NCBI GenBank assembly: GCA_022572885.1
Contig: JACZVC010000009.1
Location: 1-64,000 of the forward strand
Direction: 5' to 3'
DNA length: 64,000 nucleotides
From: Pseudomonadota bacterium
GTDB taxonomy: Bacteria > Pseudomonadota > Gammaproteobacteria > Steroidobacterales > MnTg04
Position numbers and translations under genes: made by a program. Positions 7,581 to 16,088 of the stretch are shown here, piece by piece (positions within the stretch are counted from its first letter, which is position 1; each line of letters opens with the position of its first letter). The notes beneath the pieces were generated by a model, which was given only the letters and a program-made list of their open reading frames with translations, searched no databases and was not told the origin of the DNA.

Positions 7581-8045
7581 ATGTCGGCAACGGTCGAAAA
7601 AAAACCGCTCATCGTTCCACCGGTGTATCTGCTGCTGTTTATCCTGGGTCAGATGGCAATTCATCGCTACTGGCCATTGGCGCAGCTTTTCGATGGGCCG
7701 ATTCGTTACGCTGGCCTGATACTCCTGGCTCTCGGCGTCTTGTTCGCGGGCTGGGGAGTGCGCGCCTTTGGCCGGGCCGATACGGCGATCAGGCCGCTGG
7801 AAGAATCGACCGCGATGGTAACCCATGGCTTGTACCGGTTTACGCGGAACCCAATGTACCTGGGCATGATCCAGGTGCTGATGGGCGTCTGCGTGTTGCT
7901 GGGCAGCTTGTCGCCATGGCTGTTGATTCCGGGATTCATTTTGATTATTCGAAATGTTTTTATTCTTCGTGAAGAAGCGATGATGGAAAGAATCTTTGGC
8001 GAACAATATCGAAGCTACAGGTCCAGCGTCCGGCGATGGGTATAA
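7581..8045 (+). CDS. Isoprenylcysteine carboxyl methyltransferase-like membrane protein
   Basis: The start is ATG 7581 behind CGGAG; a TTG two codons upstream is unlikely. The 154-residue protein has four or five transmembrane helices and the ICMT/PEMT motif: a conserved 'THGLYRFTRNPMYLGM' (about residues 90-105), where the HG and NP..LG elements bind S-adenosylmethionine in this superfamily, followed by a C-terminal 'LREEAMMERIFGEQYRSYR' with the E-E pair typical of the family. Bacterial members are mostly of unknown substrate. It opens a same-strand run of small genes up to 11991. Confidence 0.85.
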   Translation: MSATVEKKPLIVPPVYLLLFILGQMAIHRYWPLAQLFDGPIRYAGLILLALGVLFAGWGVRAFGRADTAIRPLEESTAMVTHGLYRFTRNPMYLGMIQVLMGVCVLLGSLSPWLLIPGFILIIRNVFILREEAMMERIFGEQYRSYRSSVRRWV

Positions 8046-8076
8046 ATCCAGTGGACTCAAGTAGCCAGGCTGTGCC

Positions 8077-8397
8077 ATGAGTGGCAAAGCTGATTTCTAC
8101 GTGCTCTACCGCTGGCGATTGAAAACAGGTATGGAACAACAGTTCACCGATGCCTGGGCGAAGATGACTGAGCTGATACGAGCGCAAAGAGGGGGCCTGG
8201 GATCACGCCTCCACTATCGCGACGATGGCTGGTGGGTTGCCTACGCTGCCTGGCCCAGCCGGGGTCACTGGGTGAAGTCCAAAGACCTTGGGCCCGCGGA
8301 CCAGGCGCTCGCGAAGTTGATGAACGACGCCATCGCTGAGCGGCAACCCGCAGAGGAATTATTGCCGGTTAAGGACCTGGTTGCCGGGAAACGATGA
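8077..8397 (+). CDS. Antibiotic biosynthesis monooxygenase-like (ABM, ferredoxin-like fold) protein
   Basis: This 106-residue protein reads as a single dimeric alpha+beta barrel domain: 'FYVLYRWRLKTGMEQQFTDAWAKMTELI' then 'GLGSRLHYRDDGWWVAYAAWPSRGHW'. Opening strand, helix and 'G..gs.l......' strand fit the ABM family, whose members include cofactor-free monooxygenases and heme-degrading enzymes but also many of unknown role. No catalytic residue can be assigned. It sits 31 bp after the methyltransferase-like gene and 32 bp before a DUF924 gene. Confidence 0.65.
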   Translation: MSGKADFYVLYRWRLKTGMEQQFTDAWAKMTELIRAQRGGLGSRLHYRDDGWWVAYAAWPSRGHWVKSKDLGPADQALAKLMNDAIAERQPAEELLPVKDLVAGKR

Positions 8398-8429
8398 GTT
8401 TCCCGAACGCATCAAAAAGATAAAGGACG

Positions 8430-9032
8430 ATGAGCATAAATGTCGACGAAATCTTAGGTTTCTGGTTTGGAGGGCAGGAAGACGATGCCGATGTTGCGAA
8501 AACGCAGCAGTCGTTGTGGTGGTCCAAAAATCCGGCTGTCGACCGGGAGATTTCGGACACCTATCGGGCAACGCTCGAAGCAGCCTGTAGAGGAGATCTG
8601 GCGGATTGGGAAAACTCGGCCCGGGGCATGCTTGCCCTGATTATCCTGGTGGATCAATTCAGCCGGAATATTTATCGTGACCATGCGCGCGCATTTTCAA
8701 ACGATCACCTGGCGCGCGGCTGGTGTCGGCAACTGCTGGCGAGGAGGCTGGATTTGGAGCTCCGGCCCATTGAGCGTTTATTTGCCTATCTGCCCCTGGA
8801 GCACTCGGAAGATATGGCTGATCAGCACCGGTGTGTTGCGCTTTTTGCAGCCCTGGGCGAACAAGTGCCGGACCGTCACCAGGAAGTTTTCGCGGGGTTT
8901 CTTGATTTTGCCCACGCGCACCGAAAAATCATCAGGCAGTTCGGCAGATATCCTCATCGAAACGAAATTCTTTCCCGCGAATCCACTGCTGCTGAAAAAA
9001 CGTTTCTAACCCAGCCCGGATCATCGTTCTAG
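8430..9032 (+). CDS. DUF924 family protein
   Basis: The 200-residue protein matches the DUF924 (TPR-like) family: an N-terminal 'ILGFWFGG', a 'LWWSKNPAVDREISDTYRATLEAA' helix pair, the hallmark 'LALIILVDQFSRNIYRDHARAFSND' and 'RLFAYLPLEHSEDMADQHRC'. The fold is alpha-solenoid, cytosolic, and function in bacteria is unknown. A weak AAAGGA precedes the ATG closely. It lies in a co-directional cluster but the gaps are large enough that co-transcription is only likely. Confidence 0.9.
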   Translation: MSINVDEILGFWFGGQEDDADVAKTQQSLWWSKNPAVDREISDTYRATLEAACRGDLADWENSARGMLALIILVDQFSRNIYRDHARAFSNDHLARGWCRQLLARRLDLELRPIERLFAYLPLEHSEDMADQHRCVALFAALGEQVPDRHQEVFAGFLDFAHAHRKIIRQFGRYPHRNEILSRESTAAEKTFLTQPGSSF

Positions 9033-9092
9033 AACATGCGCCAGCATGGACGGGAAAGGAAGAAAACGTGATGATAGTCACCAGGTGCACCC

Positions 9093-9638
9093 ATGACTGA
9101 TCAAGAACCGGGAAAACTGAATCAGGCCCTGCCGGTCGATCCTCGCGAACTCGAGATCGTGTTTGCCGAATTTGGCGCGACGGTCCATGCGGCGCAGTGC
9201 CTGGAATATGCGTTGGGGCTGCTGATGGCATTGCTGACCAAGTATGAAGATGCAAAATTCAAAGGCAGGCCCGACGAAAGTCTCAGCGCCGTGCTTTCCA
9301 GTCAAACCTTGGGAGAGTTGTTCAGAACTGTGCGCAAACAGGAGTTTTTCACTTCAGCCGAGAGGAAGACCGTCCATAAGGCGATTAAACAACGCAATCA
9401 GCTGGTGCATTCTTACCTGGTGGACAAGGCGGAGTATTTTCTCGGCGCCAAGAGCAGAGCCAAGCTTGTAGAGGATATCCAGAAAAGGCGGGCCAACCTG
9501 CGCAAGGCAAATGCGATTATTGACGGGATGATCGATCACTATCTAAAAGAGCACGGAACCAGTATCGAGGAATTACATAATTTCTGGGAGCCGTTGGTAC
9601 GCTCGGATGAAGAATTGCCGGACCATTTTATCGATTGA
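9093..9638 (+). CDS. All-helical protein with HEPN-like R-x4-H motif
   Basis: A 181-residue, mainly helical, soluble protein with an AGGTG ribosome-binding site 6 nt ahead of the ATG. After two amphipathic helices it carries 'KAIKQRNQLVHSYL' (around residue 105), the R-N-x3-H pattern typical of HEPN domains, whose Arg and His form the RNase centre in toxins. C-terminal helices are rich in Lys/Arg and Glu. No nucleotidyltransferase antitoxin (MNT) or other toxin-antitoxin partner is beside it, so a housekeeping HEPN-like protein is as likely as an RNase. The assignment rests on the motif and predicted helices. Confidence 0.55.
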   Translation: MTDQEPGKLNQALPVDPRELEIVFAEFGATVHAAQCLEYALGLLMALLTKYEDAKFKGRPDESLSAVLSSQTLGELFRTVRKQEFFTSAERKTVHKAIKQRNQLVHSYLVDKAEYFLGAKSRAKLVEDIQKRRANLRKANAIIDGMIDHYLKEHGTSIEELHNFWEPLVRSDEELPDHFID

Positions 9639-9688
9639 GCGGATGCAAAGTAATGGCCGGAAGGCCGCCAAGAAAACTGGAGAAAAAA

Positions 9689-10144
9689 GTGATAATGGCA
9701 AGAGCGGGTCTGCTTATATTGATCGCCTGGATTATTGTTGCCTGTGCCGCGCCCGTCAATCTTCAGGCAGAGCGGAGGTCCTTGCTGGCGGCGGATGTTC
9801 GTTTTGACGAACTTTCCGGGGAGTTCGGGCCGGCTGACGCTTTCTCGAAATATCTTGTTGACGACGCACTGAACTTGCCGCGGAATGGGCCAGCGGTTAC
9901 CGGTCTGAAGAATATCGTAAAATCACTGGCAGGAGAGTATTCGCTCCGATGGATTCCACAGGATGCGGCTGTTTCCGGGAATGCAGACATGGGGTACACA
10001 TGGGGGCGCTGGCTGCTGAGGATTGACACCGACTCGGGGGTAATGGAAAGAAGGGGCAAATACCTCAATGTCTGGGTTAAAAGAAATGGCGAGTGGAAAG
10101 TATTGGTCGACATAGGAAACCAGGCTGACCCCTTACCTGAGTGA
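9689..10144 (+). CDS. Exported lipoprotein with DUF4440/NTF2-like domain
   Basis: GTG 9689 lies 6 nt behind GGAG and is preferred; ATG 9695 is an alternative, and the open frame extends back to 9635. It encodes about 151 residues. The N-terminus (MARAGLLILIAWIIVACAAP) is a lipoprotein signal with IVAC lipobox. The mature part fits the SnoaL/DUF4440 cone fold: 'ADAFSKYLVDDALNLPRNG', a 'LRWIPQDAAVSGNADMGYTWGRW' strand pair, and the family ending 'RGKYLNVWVKRNGEWKVLVD'. Ligand unknown. The next gene also encodes an NTF2-like domain. Confidence 0.8.
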   Translation: MIMARAGLLILIAWIIVACAAPVNLQAERRSLLAADVRFDELSGEFGPADAFSKYLVDDALNLPRNGPAVTGLKNIVKSLAGEYSLRWIPQDAAVSGNADMGYTWGRWLLRIDTDSGVMERRGKYLNVWVKRNGEWKVLVDIGNQADPLPE

Positions 10145-10198
10145 TAATCAGTATCCGTCTATGGCACAGCCACCCTTATACACAACAGGAGTTTGCCG

Positions 10199-10591
10199 AT
10201 GAATGATCTGCCAGAGCGCCGTTCCTACCAGGTATTTGAAAACTGGATTCAGGCGATGGGTGTTGCCTGGGAGGCCAGAGACGCCGATCGCTTCGCGCAA
10301 CTGTTTACCGCGAATGCACATTACTATTGGACGCCATTTCAGGAAGTGCTGGAGGGACGGGCGCAAATTGCAAATGCAGTGGAGAAAGCAGTTGCCCGGC
10401 AGCAGGACGTGAAGTTTCGTTATAACGTTATTGACTGGTCTGACCGTGCAGGTACGGCCCATTGGCAATGCACTTTCAATCGTGAGAACGGCGATCAGGT
10501 AATTATCGACGGTATGTTGCGGGCAATTCTGAACGAAGATGGTCTATGCGAAGAATTCAGAGAATGGTGGCACAGCAACGAATCAAAATGA
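10199..10591 (+). CDS. SnoaL-like (NTF2 fold) protein
   Basis: From ATG 10199 (AGGAG at 10188-10192) this is a 130-residue single NTF2/SnoaL domain: 'FENWIQAMGVAWEARDADRFAQLFTANAHYYWTPF' and a curved sheet ending 'RAILNEDGLCEEFREWWH'. Members bind small ligands or act as isomerases or cyclases; no catalytic set is visible. The TGA overlaps the ATG of the lipase-like gene (ATGA), so the two are translationally coupled. Cytosolic, as no signal is present. Confidence 0.75.
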   Translation: MNDLPERRSYQVFENWIQAMGVAWEARDADRFAQLFTANAHYYWTPFQEVLEGRAQIANAVEKAVARQQDVKFRYNVIDWSDRAGTAHWQCTFNRENGDQVIIDGMLRAILNEDGLCEEFREWWHSNESK

Positions 10592-11991
10592 GGAAGCACC
10601 GCTATTTGCTGGCGACATTATTGGTCCTGGGCGGCCTGAGCGGTTGTGCGCAATTCAATAAGCCGGATCTGGAAAGACTTTACCGTTATCAACAGGGTAA
10701 CCCGAACCAGCCGCCGATAATCCTGATACCAGGCCTATTCGGTTCGCGGTTGAGTGACGCTAATGGCAAAGAGGTTTGGCCCGGGTCCGCTTTCAAACTG
10801 CTGTTGTCCGATTATGACGAACTCAAGTTAAAGGTAAACCCTGACACGCTGGAACCCGAGAAATCTGATCTCCTTTTGACCGGTTTGACCGATACGATCA
10901 TTGGGCAGGATTACTACCGGCGGTTGCGCGACGTGCTTGAAAAGGTCGGTGGTTTCGTCGAGTTTGCACCAGGAACGCGAGCCTGGCGGGGGGAACGGCG
11001 GTATTATGTTCTCGCCTATGACTGGCGGCAGGACAACCTGTTGGCGGTCAGGAAGCTTGATTCGCTGATCGAAGCCATACGGCGCGATTACCAGGAACCC
11101 GATCTAAAAGTCGATCTCATTGCGCACAGTATGGGTGGGATGATAGCGCGCTATTACATTCGCTATGGTACCAGCGATGAATTAACGGACAACGAATTTC
11201 TGGTTAATAACTACGGGGCATCACGAATTCGCCGGGCGATTTTGCTGGGCACCCCGAATCTCGGGTCAACCAGTGCCGTTAAGGCGATCATCAATGGCTT
11301 TAAAATTGGCATTGGGGAGCTTTCTCCACAGTTGATCGCTACCTGGCCAAGTAGCTACCAATTGCTTCCACATCCGATCAGTCAGTGGTTGTTTTCTGTG
11401 GATGGCGAGGCTCTGGATCTGGATCTGTTCAGTGTCGAGATCTGGCGCAGGTTTGAATTCTCGATTTTCGACCCCAAGGTTGAAAAAGAAATTATCTCGC
11501 AATTCGAAAATCCGTCGGAGGGTCGGGAATACTTGCGGGTATTCCAGGCATATTTTGCCGTACATCTCGAAAGGGCAAGGCGTTTTGTCTGGTCGCTTAC
11601 GGTAAAGGCGCCACATCCAGATGTGAAGTTGATTGTTTTTGGCGGCGATTGCCGGCTGACTCCAGCACGGTTGGTGGTGGAAGAAATCAATGGCAAATCG
11701 GTGCTGCGGCATTCACCTCGCGAGATACGTCACCCGAATTCCACGGTAAATTATGACCGCCTGATGATGGAGCCGGGCGACGGAAGGGTTACCAAGGCAT
11801 CATTGCTGGCGAGACAGACCTACGATCCAACCGTCCAGCGACACGAATGGAGGTTCATCGATATCGAATACGCTTTTTTTCTTTGCTCGAAACATACCAG
11901 GCTGACCGGCAACCCCATTTTTCAGAACAATCTGCTACACGCTATTCTTAGCGTCGACGAAGAAACGCATCGAGCTGTGGTGGAAGAGTAA
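10588..11991 (+). CDS. Lecithin:cholesterol acyltransferase-like lipoprotein
   Basis: Start ATG 10588 overlaps the previous stop; 467 residues. A lipoprotein signal ends in LSGC (Cys20). The body is an LCAT/PC-phospholipase alpha/beta hydrolase: oxyanion region 'IILIPGLFGSRL' (45-54), nucleophile 'AHSMGGM' (Ser181), and later acidic and His candidates 'PGDGRVTKASLL' and 'CSKHTRLTGN' completing a triad. LCAT homologues transfer or hydrolyse acyl chains of phospholipids. Anchoring in the envelope by the lipobox would place it on membrane lipids. The true substrate is unknown. Confidence 0.85.
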   Translation: MRKHRYLLATLLVLGGLSGCAQFNKPDLERLYRYQQGNPNQPPIILIPGLFGSRLSDANGKEVWPGSAFKLLLSDYDELKLKVNPDTLEPEKSDLLLTGLTDTIIGQDYYRRLRDVLEKVGGFVEFAPGTRAWRGERRYYVLAYDWRQDNLLAVRKLDSLIEAIRRDYQEPDLKVDLIAHSMGGMIARYYIRYGTSDELTDNEFLVNNYGASRIRRAILLGTPNLGSTSAVKAIINGFKIGIGELSPQLIATWPSSYQLLPHPISQWLFSVDGEALDLDLFSVEIWRRFEFSIFDPKVEKEIISQFENPSEGREYLRVFQAYFAVHLERARRFVWSLTVKAPHPDVKLIVFGGDCRLTPARLVVEEINGKSVLRHSPREIRHPNSTVNYDRLMMEPGDGRVTKASLLARQTYDPTVQRHEWRFIDIEYAFFLCSKHTRLTGNPIFQNNLLHAILSVDEETHRAVVEE

Positions 11992-12002
11992 GGTCGCCGC
12001 TT

Positions 12003-12497
12003 CTACTGTTTTCTGTGGCGCCATGTCCAGGGTGGAATTCGTTGATTCTCCGGAAGACTCCATAAGCCAGCGCTTTTTTCCCGAGCGCTTTTTTCCAGGG
12101 CAATCATTTTTTCATCTTCCGCGTATTTCAAATATACCCATGCCAGCCCATGGCCTACCATCCACGCATTAACGTGTAATCGATCACGAAGACGGTAAAT
12201 ATGGGCGACGAGGCGTCCGTAAGCGTCGACGTCATAAATTTCTATTGCAACCGGCTCGCCATCGATCAATGCCTTTAGCTCGTTTCGTGATCTATCTCCG
12301 AACGGCTGATCTTTCTCGGGCGCATCGATTTCCGCCAGGCGTATTTCAATCGAACGGCCTGGCGCGAGTAATACCATGAGACTGTCGCCATCGAAGACCT
12401 TGCTGACTATCCCGGTATTTTCCGGTGCACTGGAGACCGGGCCGGGTAAAATCAGCAGCAGCAAAAGTGAGTAGCAAGCAAAGCGCCTCATGATCAC
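12003..12497 (-). CDS. Exported thermonuclease-family (SNase-like) protein
   Basis: The GTG at 12497 overlaps the TGA of the upstream dehydrogenase gene (GTGA); an ATG two codons later (12491) is the alternative. Residues 1-24 are a signal peptide (CYSLLLLLILPGPVSSA). The rest is a staphylococcal nuclease OB-fold domain with the expected catalytic set: Arg53 and Asp58-Ala-Pro-Glu61 in 'IRLAEIDAPE' and Arg95 in 'DAYGRLVA', plus 'GLAWVYLKY' near the end. It is likely a periplasmic or secreted calcium-dependent nuclease. Link to the dehydrogenase is by coupling only. Confidence 0.9.
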   Translation of the reverse strand: MIMRRFACYSLLLLLILPGPVSSAPENTGIVSKVFDGDSLMVLLAPGRSIEIRLAEIDAPEKDQPFGDRSRNELKALIDGEPVAIEIYDVDAYGRLVAHIYRLRDRLHVNAWMVGHGLAWVYLKYAEDEKMIALEKSAREKSAGLWSLPENQRIPPWTWRHRKQ

Positions 12498-13531
12498 GGG
12501 ACCAATACGGCGGCGCCGGTTATACCCCCGTGGCGAAGACGATCCAGCGCAATGTTTGCCTCCTCAAGACCGAAAGTGGTGATCCGTGTATGTACCGGTA
12601 CCAGCGGCGCAATTTCAAGAAATTCCCTGGCATCCGCCCGTGTCAGATTGGCGACCGAACGCAGGACCCGCTCGCCCCAAAGTCGCTGATAGGGAAATGA
12701 CGGGATATCGCTCATGTGTATTCCACCGCAGATAACGGTTCCTCCCTTTCGTATTTGCGCCATCGCCCGGGGAACCAGCTCTCCCGCGGGGGCAAAAATA
12801 ATCGCAGCGTCAAGTTTAACGCCTGGATCATCTTCCGAGCCACCTGCCCAGACCGCGCCAAGCGAGCGCGCAAAGTCCTGGGCTGCGGCATCGGCCGCAC
12901 GGGTAAAGGCGAATATGGATCTGCCCTGATGTGCTGCCACCTGGGCGACGATATGCGCCGCCGCACCAAATCCATATATGCCAATATTTTGAGCTTGCCC
13001 CGTCATTCGCAGGCAGCGATACCCGATAAGCCCGGCACAAAGCAATGGAGCTGCTTGTTGGTCATTATAGTTTTCCGGTAACGGGAAACAGTAACGATGG
13101 TCTGCAAGCACATACTCGGCAAACCCACCGTCAATCTGATAGCCAGTGAACCTGGCTTCATCACATAAATTCTCTTTTTGCTCCCGGCAAAACCTGCACC
13201 GGCCACAAGTATAACCAAGCCAGGGTACACCAAGGCGAACGCCTTTTTCCAAGATGACGCCCTCGCCGGTGGCGACTGCGTGACCCACGATTTCATGGCC
13301 CGGAACGATGGGGTACTGAATATTCGGCAACTCGCCATCGACCAGGTGCAAGTCGGTCCTGCAAACGGCACAGGCCGTGACCCGAATCAGGACCTCGCCC
13401 GGGCCGGGAGTGGGTATTGGTCTTTCTTCAAGACGAAGCGGTTGGCCCACCCCCTGCAAAACCATCGCTCGGCCGGGTTTTTCGGTATGGTCGGGCACGA
13501 TCGTCGGACTCCGGTTGAATGCGCTTTGCAA
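12494..13531 (-). CDS. adhA: Zinc-dependent alcohol dehydrogenase
   Basis: A 345-residue medium-chain dehydrogenase. Catalytic zinc ligands are Cys57 (CAVCRTDLH) and the GHE motif (78-80); the structural zinc lobe holds four Cys (109, 112, 115, 123: CGRCRFC...NLC). The Rossmann part reads GIYGFGAAAHIVAQVA. 'RTDLHLVDGEL' and 'GGFAEY' place it with the AdhA-type alcohol dehydrogenases. Expected to oxidise short alcohols or reduce aldehydes with NAD(P). Coupled by a GTGA overlap to the nuclease gene. Gene symbol by resemblance. Confidence 0.88.
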   Translation of the reverse strand: MQSAFNRSPTIVPDHTEKPGRAMVLQGVGQPLRLEERPIPTPGPGEVLIRVTACAVCRTDLHLVDGELPNIQYPIVPGHEIVGHAVATGEGVILEKGVRLGVPWLGYTCGRCRFCREQKENLCDEARFTGYQIDGGFAEYVLADHRYCFPLPENYNDQQAAPLLCAGLIGYRCLRMTGQAQNIGIYGFGAAAHIVAQVAAHQGRSIFAFTRAADAAAQDFARSLGAVWAGGSEDDPGVKLDAAIIFAPAGELVPRAMAQIRKGGTVICGGIHMSDIPSFPYQRLWGERVLRSVANLTRADAREFLEIAPLVPVHTRITTFGLEEANIALDRLRHGGITGAAVLVP

Positions 13532-13548
13532 TAATATGGATTGCCCGT

Positions 13549-15597
13549 TCAGGCAAACAATGCCTGATGTTGCCTGGCGCCCTCATTTTGCGATATCAGT
13601 TGATCGAGTAACTTCTTTGCGCTCATCGCTTCGCCAAACAGATACCCTTGCGCATAGGTACAATTATACTGTCTGAGCAGTTCGAGTTGAGCCTGGTTCT
13701 CAACACCTTCGGCAACCACTTCAAGGTCAAGATTTCTGCCCATCTCTATTATCGTCTTAACCATTGCGGCATCGCTGCTGTTCATGTCAGCGTTACGTAC
13801 AAAGCTCTGATCAATTTTCAGTGTGGAAATCGGGAAGTCTTTCAGAGCGCTCAGCGATGAATAGCCGGTTCCAAAGTCATCGATTGCCAGGTGTATACCC
13901 ATGGCATACAAGTCATCCAGAATGCGAATTGTTCGCCGCGCATCGTGCATCAATGTGGTCTCGGTCAATTCCAGTTCCAACGCCGATGGAGATACCTGGG
14001 TTTCGCGAAAAATTTCCCTGATCCGTTTTGATACGTTGGGACGCATTAGTTGTCGCAGTGAGAGATTTACCGCAATTCGCCCAGGCGAAGGAACATATTC
14101 CTGCCAGTGCTTGTAATCGTTGCAGACTTTCCGCAGCACCCAGTCACCTATTTCCGAGATCATGCTGCCTTCTTCTGCCAGCGGGATGAATTTCGACGGA
14201 GCGATGTCACCGTGTCCCGGTAAACGCCAACGCAACAATGCTTCCGCGCCGGCGATTTTCCCATTACGCAGGTCTATTTTCGGCAGGTATCGGACGATCA
14301 GTTCTTTACGCTCGAGCGCCTTGCGTAACTTACTTTTCAACATCAATCGCTCGACCGCGGCTGCGTTCATTTCCGGAAGGTAAAGCTGACCGGTGTTGCC
14401 GCCATTTTGTTTTGCGTGATACATCGCTGCGTCGGCATTTCGGATGATATCAATGACGTTGTCCGCATCGCGTGGATAGCAGGCAATACCAATAGTCGCC
14501 GTAATGAATATTTCGGAATCCTGAAGATAAAACGCATTATTGATACGATCCAGTATCAGACGAGCGACATCCGATGCCCGGTAACGCGCTTCTTTATCGT
14601 TGGCAAAACCCTCCAGAACGATGCCAAACTCGTCACCCGCCAAGCGCCCTATGACTACATCCTCTCCCAGTACCGCCTGCAACCTCTGTGCAATGACTTC
14701 CAGGCACTGATCGCCGGCGGCATGTCCAAAGGTATCATTGACCTCCTTGAACTGATCCATATCCAGATAAAGCATCGCCAGGTTCAGTTTTCTGCGTTTT
14801 GCACGGGCGATATTGCGCTGAAGCAGATGCTGGAACTGCATCCGGTTGGGAATACGGGTGAGCGCATCATATCGTGCGAGATAACGAATGCGTTTCTCCG
14901 CGCGCTTGCGGTCGCTGATATTTCGCGCGATATAGATGTTCCCCTGGAACCTGGGGTCGGCGGTGCTGACAACCGAGCACGACACAGATACAGGAATTCT
15001 GCTGCCGTCCCGCGAGAGGAGTACGGTATCGGTCGCCTCTGTCGTGGTGGCGTCCAGTGGGAAGGCATTCTTACGATCGGGGCTGACGAGCCTCTGGATC
15101 GGCATCCCCAATAGCTCCTGCTCCTCGTATCCAACGAGATTGCACGCCGCAGAGTTGGCTCTTTTTATCACGCCATCTGTGGTGCTTACGAAAATAGCAT
15201 CATTGACGCTGTCGAGAATCAAGTTCAAATGGTAGGCAGGATCAATCGCCTGGATAAGTTTTCGCCTAAGGCTTTCCGCGTTTTTGCCCAGCATGTGCAT
15301 GTCCGGATCAGCGATGGTCGATAGCTTGTCAGCGGATTCTGCAGCCTCGACAGCTTCCATCGATACCGAGATCGCATCGATGTCCCTGCGCCGGCGTGCA
15401 GCGACCAGCCATGCCCAGATCAGACCAGGAAGGGTGGCGAGAAAGACGACCAGCGTGGCGAGCAGCCAAAATGACTGGATGCCGGTGGTTTCGACTAACC
15501 CGGGATTGGCCTGCAGCCATTCGAACGCAGCGAATGCCAGCAGAGCCGGCAGCACGGCGATCATAACCATATGTTTTATTAGTGACTGTTTTCTCAT
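13549..15597 (-). CDS. Membrane PAS-GGDEF-EAL cyclic-di-GMP protein
   Basis: The 682-residue protein has two N-terminal transmembrane helices (10-70), a PAS domain (about 125-235), a GGDEF domain (about 237-410) and an EAL domain (about 425-670). The GGDEF signature is AGDEF (320-324), Ala in place of the first Gly. The EAL part has 'EALLRW' and 'DDFGTGYSSLSAL', the metal-binding elements of an active phosphodiesterase. It should adjust c-di-GMP in response to a signal sensed by the PAS domain. It stands 17 bp from the start of the dehydrogenase gene, on the same strand. Confidence 0.93.
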   Translation of the reverse strand: MRKQSLIKHMVMIAVLPALLAFAAFEWLQANPGLVETTGIQSFWLLATLVVFLATLPGLIWAWLVAARRRRDIDAISVSMEAVEAAESADKLSTIADPDMHMLGKNAESLRRKLIQAIDPAYHLNLILDSVNDAIFVSTTDGVIKRANSAACNLVGYEEQELLGMPIQRLVSPDRKNAFPLDATTTEATDTVLLSRDGSRIPVSVSCSVVSTADPRFQGNIYIARNISDRKRAEKRIRYLARYDALTRIPNRMQFQHLLQRNIARAKRRKLNLAMLYLDMDQFKEVNDTFGHAAGDQCLEVIAQRLQAVLGEDVVIGRLAGDEFGIVLEGFANDKEARYRASDVARLILDRINNAFYLQDSEIFITATIGIACYPRDADNVIDIIRNADAAMYHAKQNGGNTGQLYLPEMNAAAVERLMLKSKLRKALERKELIVRYLPKIDLRNGKIAGAEALLRWRLPGHGDIAPSKFIPLAEEGSMISEIGDWVLRKVCNDYKHWQEYVPSPGRIAVNLSLRQLMRPNVSKRIREIFRETQVSPSALELELTETTLMHDARRTIRILDDLYAMGIHLAIDDFGTGYSSLSALKDFPISTLKIDQSFVRNADMNSSDAAMVKTIIEMGRNLDLEVVAEGVENQAQLELLRQYNCTYAQGYLFGEAMSAKKLLDQLISQNEGARQHQALFA

Positions 15598-16009
15598 CTT
15601 TATTTCTTTCTGCCCGGGAAAAGCGAACGAAAGACCAGGCCCGCCCGCCAGCGTGATGAGATTTCCAGTGGGCGGGACGCAGATGCTTCTGTGGAGTCCC
15701 TCGGACTGTCGTTATTCTTTTTCTGCTGGCTTGAACAGGCCCGGGCTCCGGCCGCTCTCCGGAATGACATCAGGCGAGGTTCAGGAAACCATTATCCGGC
15801 ATATTGGGTCAATTGAGTATCGGGCTTTGCCCAAAAAGGACCCGGGACGCCCGCCCCTCAACCCTTTCGGACCATAGTATTGCGTTGCAACAACCCTTTT
15901 ACGGAGCCATCGATGGCGTTTTTCCGCAGTTTGTCGCAAAAGCGGGCGATCAGGCGCTTGCCAAATCACGTCCCAGCATTTATCAATAATGAACCACTCA
16001 GCAATCATG
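15598..16009. other. Gene-free stretch upstream of the methyltransferase lipoprotein
   Basis: About 410 bp without a supported gene. Small frames on both strands (for example 15781-16053 minus and 15880-16071 plus) lack ribosome-binding sites and family-like sequence. It contains GGGCGGG-type inverted pieces (15675, 15849) and no clear terminator. The right end runs into the 62-bp palindromic element. Confidence 0.5.
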
Positions 16010-16071
16010 GAAGTTCTGATCTGTTCGCGGGCGCAAGATCCGAGTCCATGCACAGATCAGAGCTTCCTTAG
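16010..16071. repeat. 62-bp palindromic element, copy 1
   Basis: A 62-bp unit whose ends pair: GAAGTTCTGATCTGT at the left against ACAGATCAGAGCTTC at the right (one mismatch), with a trailing CTTAG. The second copy at 61913-61974 has the same length and about 79 percent identity, with substitutions at 13 positions and no gaps. This copy ends 17 bp before the ATG of the methyltransferase lipoprotein gene and would form a hairpin in its 5' leader. It may be a MITE or REP-like element. Confidence 0.75.
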
Positions 16072-16088
16072 CCGGCGGGGAAAACAAA

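Noticed and set aside
15781-16053. 90-residue minus-strand frame in the 15.6-16.0 kb gap, possibly a transposase remnant
   Set aside because: No recognisable transposase motif; it runs through the palindromic element, whose reading frame is an accident of the repeat.
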